Positions 47,701 through 62,700 of a DNA stretch of 64,000 nucleotides are shown here, in pieces. Numbering within the stretch: the stretch's first letter is position 1; every line of letters starts with the position of its first letter. Both the position numbers and the translations under genes were made by a program. Source of the DNA: Schistosoma mansoni (Eukaryota; Platyhelminthes; Trematoda; Strigeidida; Schistosomatidae); assembly GCF_000237925.1 (NCBI RefSeq), contig NC_031495.1:51530746-51594745 (forward strand), in the 5' to 3' direction. Under the pieces are notes generated by a model, which was not told the origin of the DNA, did not search any database, and saw only the letters and a list, made by a program, of their open reading frames with translations.

Positions 47701-50700
47701 GCACATTATTAACAGAAAATAAAATAATTGTGATTAGTTAACAGGGAGAAATATTGAGACTTAGTAATTTCAAACAGTGATGTTTACTGATGTGAAGACG
47801 CGGATCGGTAAAGCAAGACCAGCATATTTACAAATGAAGAACACCTAGAACTCAAAACAATTGTCAACCAACACCAAGATCAGAATTTTCAATAGAAATG
47901 TCAAGACAGTTCTACTGTATGGGGCGGAAACCTGGAGAACAACGAAGGCCATCATCCAGAAGATACAGGTGTTTATTAACAGTTGTCTACACAAGATACT
48001 TCGGGTCCGTTGGCCAGACACTATCAGCAACAACCTACTGTAGGAGAGAACAAACCAGATTTCAGAGGAGGAGGAAATCAGGAATAAGAGCTGGAAGTGG
48101 ATAGGACACACATTGAGGGAAGTACCCAACTGCGTCACAAGGCAAGCCCTCACATGGAATCCTGAGGGAGAAAGGAGAAGAGAGAGACCAAAGAACACAT
48201 TACGCCGAGAAATGGGAACAGATATGAGAAGAGTGAACAACAACTAGATGGAACTAGAAAGGAAGGCTCAGGAGAGAGTGGGTTGGAGAATGCTAGTCGG
48301 CGGCCTATGCTCCGTTTGGAGTAACAGGCGTAAGTAAGTAAGTAAGTGATGTTTACAAACATAACTTATATCTATTGACTTCCACGAACTCAATACTTAA
48401 TGTTGTATAACTGTTCGTTTTGATCTCGACGAAATTTCATATAAATCATTCTGTTATTTCGTTAGCTAGTAGTTTTGCCATAAAATAATGGTTTTATTTT
48501 TTGAATAAATTTAGTCAAACGAGATCTACTTACCAGTTATAGTAACTTTATGCTCTCCATGTGAAGGATGACGAAAGAGATCGACATGAATCGATAACTC
48601 TCCAACACTATCTTCAATCGCAGGTTTATCTAATGAAAAAAATAACATCGTTTTAGTGAGAAATAAATTTAGAATAGTAATTGAAATCAATGAAATATGA
48701 CACTTATTTTTTAGTTTGTTCAATATGTGGTTTATCAGTGAAAATTAACTTATTGTTTTTTTGTAATAGCTGTATTACGTGAATGTACACTTATACCACT
48801 CATCTGGCAACTATGTAATTATGAAACTTTAAATGCACTTTACGATAGATAATCTATACTTGGCCCAACTAACTACATAATTAACCACAACACTACTCCA
48901 GATACATTACATAACACTTGTTATAGTAAAAACGTAATAAGTATGTTAGAGATGTTGATTAATTATCATAATAATAAAATGTATGAAGACGAGTTTTACG
49001 TTTACTATGATTAATTTTCCTGAGCTTTGCTAATTAATAAAGATAGTTATCACATGATATCAACAAATTTGTCAGCATCTACATACTAAGCAAGTTAACC
49101 GCCTCCATGAAGAAATAATCACAACAGTAATATCTGATTTAAGAAAACCAGCTACTGCTTACGTCAACATAAAATGCAGAACAAATGAGACGGTAATGCT
49201 ACGTAACCAATGGTTTTTATAATGATTATTTGGGCCAATGGGGAAATACCAGAAAAATGCTAGGTTCATTTTGGAGATTGACCCTAAAAAGGTGATCTTT
49301 AACAAAACTGCTCAAGAGGAAGGTATATCACAAGTAAACTTCCATTGTGGAAGAACAAAAACAAAAAACATAATTCAAACAGTTTCTACAGGTTTTTCAG
49401 ATGTCCATTTCAACCCTGAATCGATTACTGAATTCAGATTGTGAAATCCTAGAAAAATTAAAAAGGGATGGGAAATTAAAAAAAACAGAGTCAGAAGCTA
49501 TTATCACTCTACTTTAAGACGTTCTCATGAATGTTGACTCAAGCTGAGGAGTATCAACTGTGGTGTAGTAGTCTAGGATTATTCATTAACGTTTATCTAG
49601 GATAGAAATCCATTCATGGAATTCACAGAGAAATTAGTTCGACTAAGCAGTTTGTAACGTTCCATAGCCTGCAACTATTAAAAGCCTAACTAGAGTGCAA
49701 GATATTTAGGCCTGATGAAAGGCACTTTATTTAAATATTTACCTTTCATGAGACACTGAAACAGCAAAATACTAGTTACTGTGTTGACCTGAATGAGGCA
49801 TTCGACTTGAGAGAATGAGGCTTATGGTAATGTCTCCCAATGATGAGGGTATTAAATAACTGTATTGATGAGGTTTTTTCACAAAAACTGTTCGTTCATA
49901 CAAAATTTCTATGGAGTGTGTCATCTGAAAGTGAAACTTGGCGCTCGCTAAAAATTCTTATTTTAAATATTCATGTTGAATCTCACCAAAATACCGAAAA
50001 TGAATGAATCACTTTCTGCTTCCACGAGTTAATAATTTATTTTCACCTTAACTAATCAATTTCCATTTCACAGGGAAAATAAATGTGCCATTAAAAAGAT
50101 TGATTGCTTTCTAGAGTTTATTCAAGCATTAGGTTGAATGATAAAGATAGATCCATTCATGCTTTACATATTTTAGATAGGTACACATGCTACTATTTTA
50201 CACCTAGTGGTTCATTTTAATTATTTTATCAAATATTTTTCCGAAGGCTACGAAGAATTGTTTGAATTAGTACTTATACTGTGTAGTAACTGTGTGGTGT
50301 ATGCTAACTATGTAAACAGACATAAGTAGTATATAGCACCAACCAGAAGTGGAAAACCTGGCAGTAGAAGGCTAAGAAGATCAAGTTGAAGAGAATAGAA
50401 GGGTGAATAGAAAGGAATTATGAACTTGAATAATCATACAGAATGTGAAGTATAAATGATGAGAAATTTCAAATGAAGTATTCAGTGTATGATTTTTATG
50501 TTTTGTGAAGATACTATGTAATTTTGTGAACAAATACAGTGGTTGTCTCCACCTGTGTTCTCATTTATTACAATTGTACCTACATTATTTCAACTTGTCA
50601 AACAATCAGTTAAGTACTGGACAGCATATTACTCGTTCTACAAAAATGAAACATTTTAACTTTTAATTTAACACAAAGTAGAATACAGAAAATAAACAAA

Positions 50701-53700
50701 CCTTGTGATGTTTGAGTAGCCACAAAATTTTTAATAAGTGCATCCGTTGTTTGTGTGTATAATGATAGTGCATAACGCAATGATTGTAATTCCGGTGATT
50801 TGTCCAAGTAAGCTTTCTTAAGTCCACTACCACCCGCATGAAAATAGTTTTTAATCGCATCCAATGCTATATCCAATATTTGACAATGACGTGGTGTTAA
50901 ATTTCGTTCTGAGATTCCTGCATCTTTAGAAATATCCTGCAGAAAAAGAAGTTTACAGTACGAATAGATAAGGGCTAGTTTGTTAAGAATATGTGACGGA
51001 AGTTCAAAATATGAACTACTAAATTTTAAATGACTGACTCAAAGATGTATCGGTCGATTAGAAACTAAATATTTTAGGTTTAATCCAACAGAAAGAGTCG
51101 CGGTTTCCATCTGCTGAAAAGTACTAAACTAAAATAAAACGAACATATAATCCTCTTTGAGCTATCGCTCATGTTCTATCAAATATCAGTTTATGACGAA
51201 AGGTAACTTCATAATGAATGATCCCCATAAATCTCTGGCTTAAAACTGTTTCAGTCTTATAGTATCGATTTCCTTAATTTTAGAACTAAATTGGATTAGC
51301 ATAACAAAGCATTCCTTTCAAAGACTGGGTAAATAAGTTGTGTAAGAATATGGTGATAAGTTATTGTATAAAATATCGCTGTTTGTTACTGCAAGTAAAC
51401 AATTTACCCTACGAACTAATAATGTCTTTGTAATAGTGAAATTGAAGGAGTAACCAGCGAACAGTCATGAACTGTTTCCCAGTTAGCGATGAAAACGCGA
51501 GTAAAAAAGGGCAGAAATATTGATGTGAATTATCATTCATATTAAATGATTAACTGACTTACTTGTAGTAATCGACTTGCTGGTAGCTGACTGCTTACAT
51601 TTGTCAGTAAACTCTGAGATACACTTGTTAATTTAGCTTGTGCAGTTGACGGAATCGACAAATTAAGAAACATCTGTAAGTAGATTATAAAATTAAGATT
51701 ATTCATATGATATCAAACATTCATTCAAAAACTATCATCGATTACTAAAAATTAATCTCAGAAAATTTAAAATGCTTGTGTGCCTCTGTCTAGTTGAATT
51801 TTCACTAGAAAATTCTGGCGGATAAAATATGAAACTTGTCTTTGCATAAACCAAATGGTATCAATAATCATGTTATGTTATTCAGTTATTTTATCCAGTT
51901 TCTGGATTAATAGGTTTAAGGGCAAAGTGAAGGACATAAACACTATGTTCACTTGATACAATATAAGGCAAGTTAATGCTAACGGAAAAGATCTTTGATA
52001 GAAAAAATGACTAGGAAAATGAAATGTTAACCAAAAGGGTACTATTCATCCGTCTCCGAATCAGATGTGTTTCACGATATCTGTTGTTATTATAAATTTA
52101 CACAATTCCCAAGCCAATATCTCCGAGGTTGGAAAGAATGGTTTTCTTGAGATTTTGAATCATGCTTCGAAAAGTCCATTACTTGAAATAACTAAAGTTT
52201 CTTCTCAACGTAATTGCTTGCGCTTTGGTAAATGCATGATGTTTCTGTTCATAGGGGCCCAGCTTAATCACTAACCCACATTCTTAAACTCTCGATCTTC
52301 CAATTTTATGAGAAGACGAAGGCTTCATAGAGAATATTATTCGAGGAGAAGTGGATTTACGGAAGAAGGTGAAATAAGATATTTTTAAAACATGTAATGT
52401 AAGGAATAATAAGAAGTAAGCACATTTGCGTCACTGTGACTGATTCTCAGTCGTGTTTCCCAACGTATCGAACCACTGATTGTTGTAATTGCACGAACTT
52501 CAGCTAGATTGACTGCACTTAACAATAAGGCTCTGAGAAATCCAAGATCTGACGTTTGAATAATGAGTGAGTTATAGTTATACGAAATACTGTCAAAAAC
52601 GATCTAAAGCCAAAATGAATATTTAATGTCAGTATTTCAAAAAAGTTAGACATCTGATTTCTTTCTCTGATAATTAATGAATAGATTTACTGTTTTCCAT
52701 AAATCTGAATTAAAAATACCAACAAATTTGAACTCACAGCTCTTGGATCAGCAACAGTGGGTAGCACAACTTGTTTCTCCAAATTATGCATTGTGACTTT
52801 CCATAGTTCCTAATTTTATTATTTTACAGAGCATTAAAAAATTAGTATAATCAAGCGAAATAGTTAGTTATAAAAGTGCCAAATACTTTCAACTCTAAAA
52901 ATCGAAAAAATATTCTAAGCCAGATGATATAATCCAGCATTGATTTTATACGGTAGTCGGAAGGCGTTCATACTGTGAATACATGAATCGACAACGAATA
53001 TGGTAGTTACTCTCGCCCCAGAATCTTAATTCTCATTGGACCATGGAATATCAGAGGACAAAGTCTGCCCTAAGATTGAGAAGAATTGACAGTCAGAAAA
53101 AATATCACTGCTTATTTACATTATATTGTAATATAAAATTACAATAAAAAGGTCGTTACATCATTTGTACTGATTCTTTCAATAACCCCATAGATTATCC
53201 AGTAAAGTTGTTTCGAATGCGTAGCAGTATTAACTAAAGTGTGAATTTTAAACACTTATGCTTCTCTAACCAATGATTCTATATGTTGACCTCTACATGC
53301 TTTTTGTCACTACAATACAGAGATTAGATGATATGACAATGCTATTAGCATCAAATATATCTAGTAAGTTCATCGGTAGATGACACTTATCACTACTGTG
53401 GTTTAGTGTATGACAAAACTTTTTGGCAACTCCATAATTAAAGCCACAATAAATCGAATAGGGAGTTTCTAAACTAGTTACAGATTGTACGGTTTACACT
53501 TGAATTAGTTACAACCGATTATGTTTTCAAATGCTTAACTGTGTTTGTAACGAGATTTACGCAACGGTTTGAAAATAATCAGAGATATGTTAGCTGGTGA
53601 ACATTATATCAATCCGTTCACATCAGGGGGTTTCGAATATTTGTCTTTCTAATTGAAAATGATTTACTTATACTACTTATTACTAGTTCTTATTACGTTG

Positions 53701-56700
53701 TTTAGACTTTTCATCTGCTTATTTACGAAGTTCGTGTTAAGCTACTGTTTATTTTATTTTAGTAGTATACATGTCAAGAGTAAATAAATAATAACTTTAC
53801 CCCTTAATGGACTTGAAGAAGCGATTGCAAGTTAAAGAGCTGTATACAGTGCTAATAATCAATAAAGAATATCAGAAGTTCATACCTAGTACTGAATTCA
53901 GTGAACTAGTTGAAACACTAAAAAATTCAAGTGATTTAAAAATGTCATTTTTATGATTTCCAATTAAAATAGATAACTGATTTTTATAAAAGTCAAGTAA
54001 TAATTCTCAACAATCTGAAGCATTTAGGAAACTGAGTAGAAACACTTTTATTGCCCCGATAAGAATATTGAGGTGATTGTTATGACAAATTGTGTTATCC
54101 ATTTTAATTGATGAAAGCATCTTTATGACTGATATTGATGTCGAAAGAAATAGTAGATTAGAGGGTAAGGCAAACTCTAGTAGACGTTAACAGAGACAAG
54201 GAATTTGATGTCTGAAAACCTATGCGTTGAAAATGTCTTTACTAATATGGGTGGGATAAAATTGATAAACGTCACTATAGGGTTGTGGAGATTGTTGAGT
54301 TACATTGAAATGGTGAACCGATCAATGTTACCGTACTATTGAAAACCTAGGACCACTGGTCACCCGTTCCGTCCAAGTATGAGACTGTTCAGTAATACAC
54401 ATCCACGACCCTGCACATAGTAATCGAACACATAGCCATCGCTCTCTAGTGAGAACACTTAACCTCTAGACCATCTAGCGAGCATCCAACGATGTTAGTA
54501 TCTAACTTCAATCAACCCACGATATTGCGCAACCATCTTCCATCGTCTTCAGTGCGTAACTGTCTCACATTCGACACGGTCGAACTCCACTGTACTGCCT
54601 GGGAGTTCCATGCTAGGATGTTTAGTAGCCTTAAAGCTGACTCCATGTGGATCGTTTTATGATTATTATTAAAATATACATATCGTCAATCCTCGCATAT
54701 TATTGACTTAACTCGCGTTAGTGAATAACGAAATTAAATAAGTCAAATACGAGAATAGATTTCCAGTACGTGTATTTCACACAGCCATTGATCCAGACAG
54801 ACGATCAAAGAAACGAAGCGAAACAAAAGGATGCACGGTGGAGAAGGCATATAAGCTAACTCAATTTAACCGAACGTTACTCAATATTTATAGTCAGACA
54901 AAAAATAAGTTACAGGTATGTGATGATGAGTAAGATAAGAAATGCACACACATACGCTTACATAAAAACAGTCAGGATTATTAAGCGAATAAGGTCAAAA
55001 CGTAGCCTGAAAAGAATGGATAAAATGGTTTGTCCAGAGGCTAGAATACCCTATGTAGGCTTAACATAGTACCAGGCTCTACAGACGAAGCGATCGTCCA
55101 GTGCTTCCAGGTTTTCAATGTTGGTCTTATATCGGTCTGTTTATGATTTCAATAAAAATTGATCAAATTGACAACCTTTCGCCTTTAGTTTTAAACCATA
55201 TGAGTGACCCACATATTACCTCACCAAATAGTTGACGAAACAACTACATACTGTTCAAAGACGTCTGTGTAAATATTCTCCAGTAGATTCATGCAAATTC
55301 CTTATTTTTTCAGTGATATTATTGCCAATCAAAACCGATAACGTGTTATTAATAAATATATTAATACTCTTCAGAGTAGAAGTGACTTACTTTAAGTCAC
55401 GAAACGTCAGAAATATAACTTTTCTATTGATTGGGATATAACATAAATATATTTATTATTAACTTTCTACCCAATACTCAGTTTATTTGAAGCTATCAAG
55501 ACCAACCTTGGCATTGATACCTATAAACTCACTCATGATAGATATCGTGTTGGTTTAATGTAGATGCTTTATTTTTAAATGTACCTCACTGAATAGTTTT
55601 AGTAAATAAAATGCAATGTATTCTAAAAAAAAATTTAAATAGATTATATTACCTTTAACAACCGTTTCAACACAGTCTTTTCACATAGGTCTGCTAAAGC
55701 TGACAATGTTGACTCATAATGATCCATAAGCGGATGTAATATGTGTTCAGCTTCAGTTTCCACATTGGCTTTGGAATTAGGTGGACACTATGAGTAGAAA
55801 AAAATAACCGTTAAAAAAACAATGAAAAACTTCTTTCGAAAGTCAACTGAAGACGGGAATTTAGATTCCGACTAACTGATTCAAAAGGCTTTTTGTTTAT
55901 TACTAGACATCAAGGTACTGAATTAAATCGCCACTGCGGTCGTCGATTCGCACTGTTGAAAAGATCTTAAACTGAAATAAAACAGCTGTTTACTACTCGT
56001 TGGTTTTCATTTATTTGTTTGGCAAGTATCATTTTCTGATGAAAATCAATTTTAGTTGTATATTTATGTTCAAAGTTGAATTCATGAGTCGATCTAAGCT
56101 AGACCACCATTGGAAACCTTCAGTGGTATGCAACCACGATCCCGCATGCAGGACTCGAACGCTGGACCTTCGTCTCGCGCGCGGACACTTAACCTCTAGA
56201 CCACTGAGCCGAAACCTAACGGTGTTAATATCTACCCCCAGTTGATCAATGATCTTGAGCAATCTTTTATCCATTGTCTGAGGTCGATAACCGCCTCACA
56301 TCTGACACCGATTGGACCCCACTGGTCATGGATTCTCACTAGAACTCCAGGAAATCCAACTTGAAGCTTGTCACTAGTGAGCACATTATTGTTATCGTAT
56401 GAGTGCAATAAAAATAGGTGTGATTGATTTTTACACTCAAAATATCGCATAAAAGAGATAACTAGCTAACGCCTTGTTAATAAATAAAACAATTCATTAA
56501 GACAATACAATGAACGGAATGAAAATGTGATTTAGCCAGCCGTTAGGTCCTATAGCTCTGTAAACTAAAGGCTTTTTATTCGATGGTTTTTACGAACAAC
56601 ATACTATTCTCAATTTGATGATTATTGTGATCAATTTTTTTATTGGAAGTGAAGCCACGCATACGAATGAACAAGCTGGAGAGGCTAACGTACAGGAAGG

Positions 56701-59700
56701 AACTTGAACGACACTTAAAATTAACTTGAGAAATTTGTACTAGTTTTTAGCAAATTAGAGAGTAGATCACGAAGCAATTTATCTACATGCAGAAGAACTT
56801 ACCTATTCTATTTTAAAATTTCTTGCTTCATCATACTTTCTGTTCCAAATAACCGCTTCATTAATCCCTACGGCTCAAACCTATCCCGCCAATAGATAGT
56901 GTTGTTGGTGCCAGTGAATGGCTCTAACTAAAGTTAGATCAGCAAGGTGGGGTTTCACTGGTTACTATATTTTCTATGATTAAGTTCATTACTAAAGGCA
57001 CCAGATATCTAAGAATTACTTAGAACGAGTAAATAAGATGCTGTGTTTTATAAACTTTTTGAGATCTACAATATTTTTGTGTTTATTTTGACATTCCACT
57101 GAACTACATTCCTTGCCACAGTCACATGAAAAGATTTTCTGAAGAAGTTACTTCTCTTGTGAATAATTCACTGTAACGTTTTCGTCAAAATTACAAAACA
57201 CAACTGATGGTGATGCCATTTCGTGGATTGATTAAAGTAAGACATTAACACTATTGGATGCTAGCTCAGTGGTCTAGAGGTTAAGCGTTCGAGCGCGAGA
57301 TCGATAAGTCTTGGGTTCGGATCTTGAGAGTGGGATCATGGGTTTGAACTTCTGAACAGTCCCGTACTAGGATGAAATGGCCGTCCAGTGCTTTCAAGTT
57401 TCCCATCGTAGTTCAGCTTTAATTGAATTATGAATTCAACTAATAAAATACAACCGATAGTTAACATATTTATTTGAACTATATCATGAAGTCTTGAAAG
57501 GGCATTTTGAAACCTAAACGGTTAGTCAACATAATTCAATTATACTTACAAGTTAAATATTAATGTTTAAAAAACAATAACCAATATCACTGACCTGATG
57601 AAGCAATTTACTTAATTCTTTGATTTTTTGTACAATTTGTACTTGTAGTGCTTCAGCATATTGTGAAGCTAAATCATCAATAACAGCTTGAAGCATCTGT
57701 TGTAAATCATTCATTGCACTCAATGTATCTTCACATAGTATACTACCACCCATTGCTTCAAATACTTTTTCTAACTGTACACGTAATTGTTGTATATTAT
57801 TCATAATGATACATGCAGTTTCTTGTTGATGCACCCAACATTTGAAATCAGCTTTGACTATTTCTGCATAGGTTAGTAGTACTTTACTAACAGTCTAAAT
57901 TGATGAGAAAAAGAGATAATAATTTAAGAATGGAAGAAATCAACAAAATGGTTATCATATATTTTGGTGACTGGATCTATTGAACCTATAACTCAGATTT
58001 CCAAGTAATATTTTCCACCATAGACTGAATAAAGGATTGGGATTATTGGTGGGAAATCATATGCTGAGTTGACAATCATTTGTTTTTTATATTCTGATCA
58101 GAATGGGAGTTTTGTAGAGATTGTAGTCATTTTAATAGTTGAATTCATGAGTCAATGTCAGCTAGACTACCGTTGAGAACCTGGAAGCACTGAATGACCA
58201 CTTTGTCTTAGTATGGGACTCCTCAGCAGTGCACATCCACGATACCACATGCATGGGTTGTCGTCCAAGACCATGGATCGATTGAAGTTAGATACTAACA
58301 CCATTAGGTTTCGGCTCAGTGGTCTAGAAATTAAGTATCCGCGCGCGATACCGATAGGTCTTGGGTTCGAGTGCCGCGTGCGGGATCGTGAATGCGCACT
58401 GCTGAGGAGTCCCATACTAGGACGAAACGGCCGTCTACTGCTTCCAGGTTTTCAATGGTGGTCTAGCTTAGATCAACTCATAAATTCAACTATTAATACT
58501 CTTTATATCATATATTAAAGAGTTGAATACGAAAAACCGAACAATTCAAACCTCTACTGTTAATGATATTAACATAATACACGTTGAACAAGTTAGTGGT
58601 TACTGGAACTCAGTAGCTCAATGGGTAACGCATTGGCGTTGAAAGCAGAAGGTATTGGATTTTAGTCCTAATGTTTAAATCAATGGAATGTAGATATATC
58701 TAAGCGATGAGTCTCAAAAAGAACGAGACGTGTGTCTTAAACTCGTCTACTGGTCATGTCTATCTGTTTATTCCTTTTTTTTCAACCTACTTTAGTCTAT
58801 GTGTAGTTTCCTGTAGAAAGTTCTGAATATTATGCATCACTAATGTTTTCCAGATCTAAAAGCTGAACGGCTAAGCTGATGACATTTATCTGAACATACC
58901 TGTAAGAAAAAATATTTACCTTTTTCTTAGTTTAACACTTTTTGTTAAGGTTAAGCGATTTCATACAGTTGACGAGAGTTGATATAACAGGAGAAGTTTT
59001 AAGTGCTTCGGTGATTCAACAAATTATACAAGCGTATTGACGGAATACTTACATTGAAGAGTGACGTCAAAACCCTGTTGATACTCATCTAATTACAGTA
59101 TTGAATCGGGATTGATATAAAGATTATAAAATAGATCCGATATACAGAGCTTAAGATTTTAATTGAATGTGAACGGAAATCTATTTATAGGTGTATTTAG
59201 TCATCCATTCTGTCCTTTGATATTAACATACTTAAGATCTGTGAGTCTTCAAATTTTGAGTAAACTACACAAATCGAATAGATTCCATGAGTATTGTCGA
59301 TCGGATTTTATCAGTCTAATCAAAACAATTTTTTAAGTAGTTTCTATACATGGGTTCTGACAGTTTTTATGAAGATAGATCATAGTGCCCCCCAACTTTG
59401 TGAGAGTAGTTCATTAATATAGATATAAGTAAATCCATTTAAAACCAGTTAACGTGACAAATGTACGAAATAATTTATAATCACATATAGGGATGCTATT
59501 CAAATAGTCAGTTGTTAGATTAATAAAATCAGAATATGAGAATAGTAAAATTGTACGCTAGTCAGTTAATATACTTATGCCTGAATCCAAACAGCAAGCC
59601 TCTGTATATTATAAATAATACAGTAACCATAAGAATATACTTTACTCATTACATTCTTTATGACTTCAATTATTATCCTCATTTATTCATCAGTGTTTAA

Positions 59701-62700
59701 CAGTCAAAACAAATCACTAGTTTATCAAACATAATATTGTCAGTACTTAGCCTTCATTGAAATCTTTATAATAAGTAGTTCAATTTTATTTGTGGAAGTT
59801 CTGGAAACCGAAAATTTCAAAAGATTTTCTTCATCATTACGAATAATCGTCTTTTTCATAGTAGAAAGCATGAGTCAATTGAAGCTAGACCGCCAAGGAA
59901 AACCTGGAAGCACTGGACGGCCAATTCGTCCTATTATGGGACTCCTCTGCAGTGCACATCCACGATCCCGCACTCGCGAGATTAGAACCCAAGACCTTCC
60001 AGTCTCGCGCCAGAGCAATTAACTGATAGACCACTGAGCCGGGATCCAACGGTCCTGGGTTCGAATCTCGCGAGTGCGGGATCGTGTATGCGCACTGTTG
60101 AGGAGTCCCACAACGGGACGAAACGGCCGTCCAGTGCTTCCAGGTTTTCCATGGTGGTCTAGCTTCAAATGACTCATGATTTCAACTATGAAAATACTGA
60201 AATCTCCGCAAAACCCCTTCTGATTGATAATAAAAAATCAATATTTTTACGATTGAAATAGAAAGTACTAACTGACCTTCAATTTGAAGAAATGTAATAT
60301 GAGATTCTGGTACTTTTAAACCTTTTTTATTATTACAGAAATTGTACATTCATTAAATAATCAAAATTTCAATCAAGTCACCAGTAAAGAGTGAATCTTT
60401 TTAAGATGTACAGATATATGAATATATTTGAGACATAAGTGAATCGATTTCAAGGAATTTATGTATTTTGTGTAAATATTAGGGCAATTATTTTCTTCAG
60501 CAAAATTGTTTGATCTATAGTACTTATGAAACTTAGTTCAGTTCATTAAAGTTTAAGTTTTTCTTAATCTAATTTAATGCCACTCAGTAATTAAGTACTA
60601 TTTTACATACTTTAATTTATATGTTATGTGTGAAGAGTAGTGATGATTCTCAAAGTTGATAAAATAAAGTTTACTTCAATCTGTTTGAAGTTAAAAGTCT
60701 TAACTCTTAAACTATACCTTCAATTTTTTTCAACTATTATTGATCCTTTTTTTCGGATAATTTATTTTATTTAAGATTTTAATTCATGTGCACTATTCAC
60801 AACAATAAAGTGAAGTTCTATAATAACGGTATTAGTATTCAGTTCAAAGGTTCACAAGATATGCAAACTCAAAGCTTTGAATTAAATACCGCTGTCAATT
60901 TTCGAATTTGACAAAGATTAATCTCATAATAATCTATAAATTATTAATGATTCAATTTGTGTGGTGTAATGAAGAACTAAATCCTTGGTTCAGATCCATT
61001 TCTCGTTTGAACGAAATCCTACTGGACCAGCTTAATAGTTGGATTATTGACTGTGACTCAAGAGGTTGGAGAGATTTAAATACTATCAGGAGTAAAAGCT
61101 TTCTCCAGATTATGGATATTCTTTTTATGACAACTGATAGTTTGCACAAAATATGAGACCAAGAAGTCCCAACAATCCATTCGTTAAATAATAACAAAAC
61201 AAGCTGCACTATAATGTCCGATTATATTGAATGATAAAATTGCACGACAGCATTAATAACTAGTGATACATATTATGTAAGATGATTGATTATTATCGTT
61301 ATTATTATTAAATTCAATAAAATACAAACCATAGATTTCAATATGAATGATTGGTTAGTTGATGTTGTTTATTGATTACCATCTTATTTGTAATAAAGTT
61401 AAATTCATGTGGGTACAGATGACTGAGTGTCTTATGGTATAATAACTTTGTCCTATCGTACTAAACAAAATTTACTTTCAATCTTAGTAATCTCTTACTT
61501 ATCTATCGAAATATAAAGTGTAAAAAGTAGGAGAAACAACTAAAAAAGGTAAAGAGTTTAAAAAAAGTACACAGTCTTGGCATATGTTGATTTCAGCAAG
61601 TCTAAATTGACTTGGTAAACACTAGCTTAACTAATCATATAATGGATTGCTCCATATTTCATGTATTTGTTTTTAGATTAAAGATAGAATTCTTTTCTGA
61701 ATAATTACCTCTTTTGTCTTTATAAGCTTACAGATAAATACTTATAGGTTGTATTTGACACAGGTGAGTCTCACTTGGGATAACAATACAAATCAAAGGG
61801 CACTGGAGATCTGTTTCGTCGTATAATGAGACTCATCAGTGGTGCGAGTTCCTTTTATATAAACTGTAGTAATCAGCTCACCAGTGATTAACTTCAGGAT
61901 GAACCCTAATCTCCAGTGATAAGTCATGATTGGTTAAGTTCAATTAAGCTGAGCGTAAAACAGTTGTTACCAATCGCATTGGATAACCGCTGCACTATAT
62001 CTGAAAAATTGATCAAAATTGATTTTTTACAATCAGGAACCGACCAAGTGAATCTAGTGATTAAACGTTATCCAGAAGACCTGGAGTTCCTAGGTTCGAA
62101 CCCAGGGGATTTTTGCGTGATTACTGATGCGGAGTCTCATATTAGAATGAGACAGCTGCCTTATGTTCCCTAGCTCTCAACGGTCCCATAAACAAGATCA
62201 ATCTTTGACAAATGCAGTCTACTTATAAAAACCAATTTTTAATGAGCCCCTTCAACTAGAATGAACATTTTTCCTCGACTATACATATAAATTACCTACC
62301 CATCTAACTTTCGAATTCACAAATCATTTTCTATTCATCAATGCAAGTATGTTCAATTGATTAATTTCTGATATGATATATTAACCATGGAATATTTGTA
62401 ACAAAATAAGTTTTTAATAATTTTTGACAAGTTACACAATAACGTTTTTTGTTTTACTAAAAATGTTGCATAAAAATGAGCACAGAGTCATTAAAACTGA
62501 TCAAATAACCCTCTTTTTCTTCGTCTTCGACTATATGAGAATTAAAAAATATTAATCGAGATGGAAAACGGTAAGCATTTTATGCTACAACTATTTTATT
62601 TTTCTCTTTTAAATGATTACAAATATTGATAATTTAAGATGATAGAGATGTGCTCATATTGGTAAGATGTATTAGACATAATCAACATGACAGATAACAT

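Noticed and set aside
49238-49900. Penelope-like element remnant
   Set aside because: [13 protein letters not shown] sequence is suggestive, but no RT motif could be identified in any frame.
59050-59095. Micro-exon of UNC13 at about 59051-59093 (AATTAG acceptor, GTAAGT donor)
   Set aside because: The splice sites look good and one frame reads [11 protein letters not shown], but the phase does not fit after the upstream exon and the similarity is too weak.
60952-61209. Missing UNC13 exon on the minus strand
   Set aside because: All three minus frames were read; none shows UNC13 motifs and two are broken by stops.
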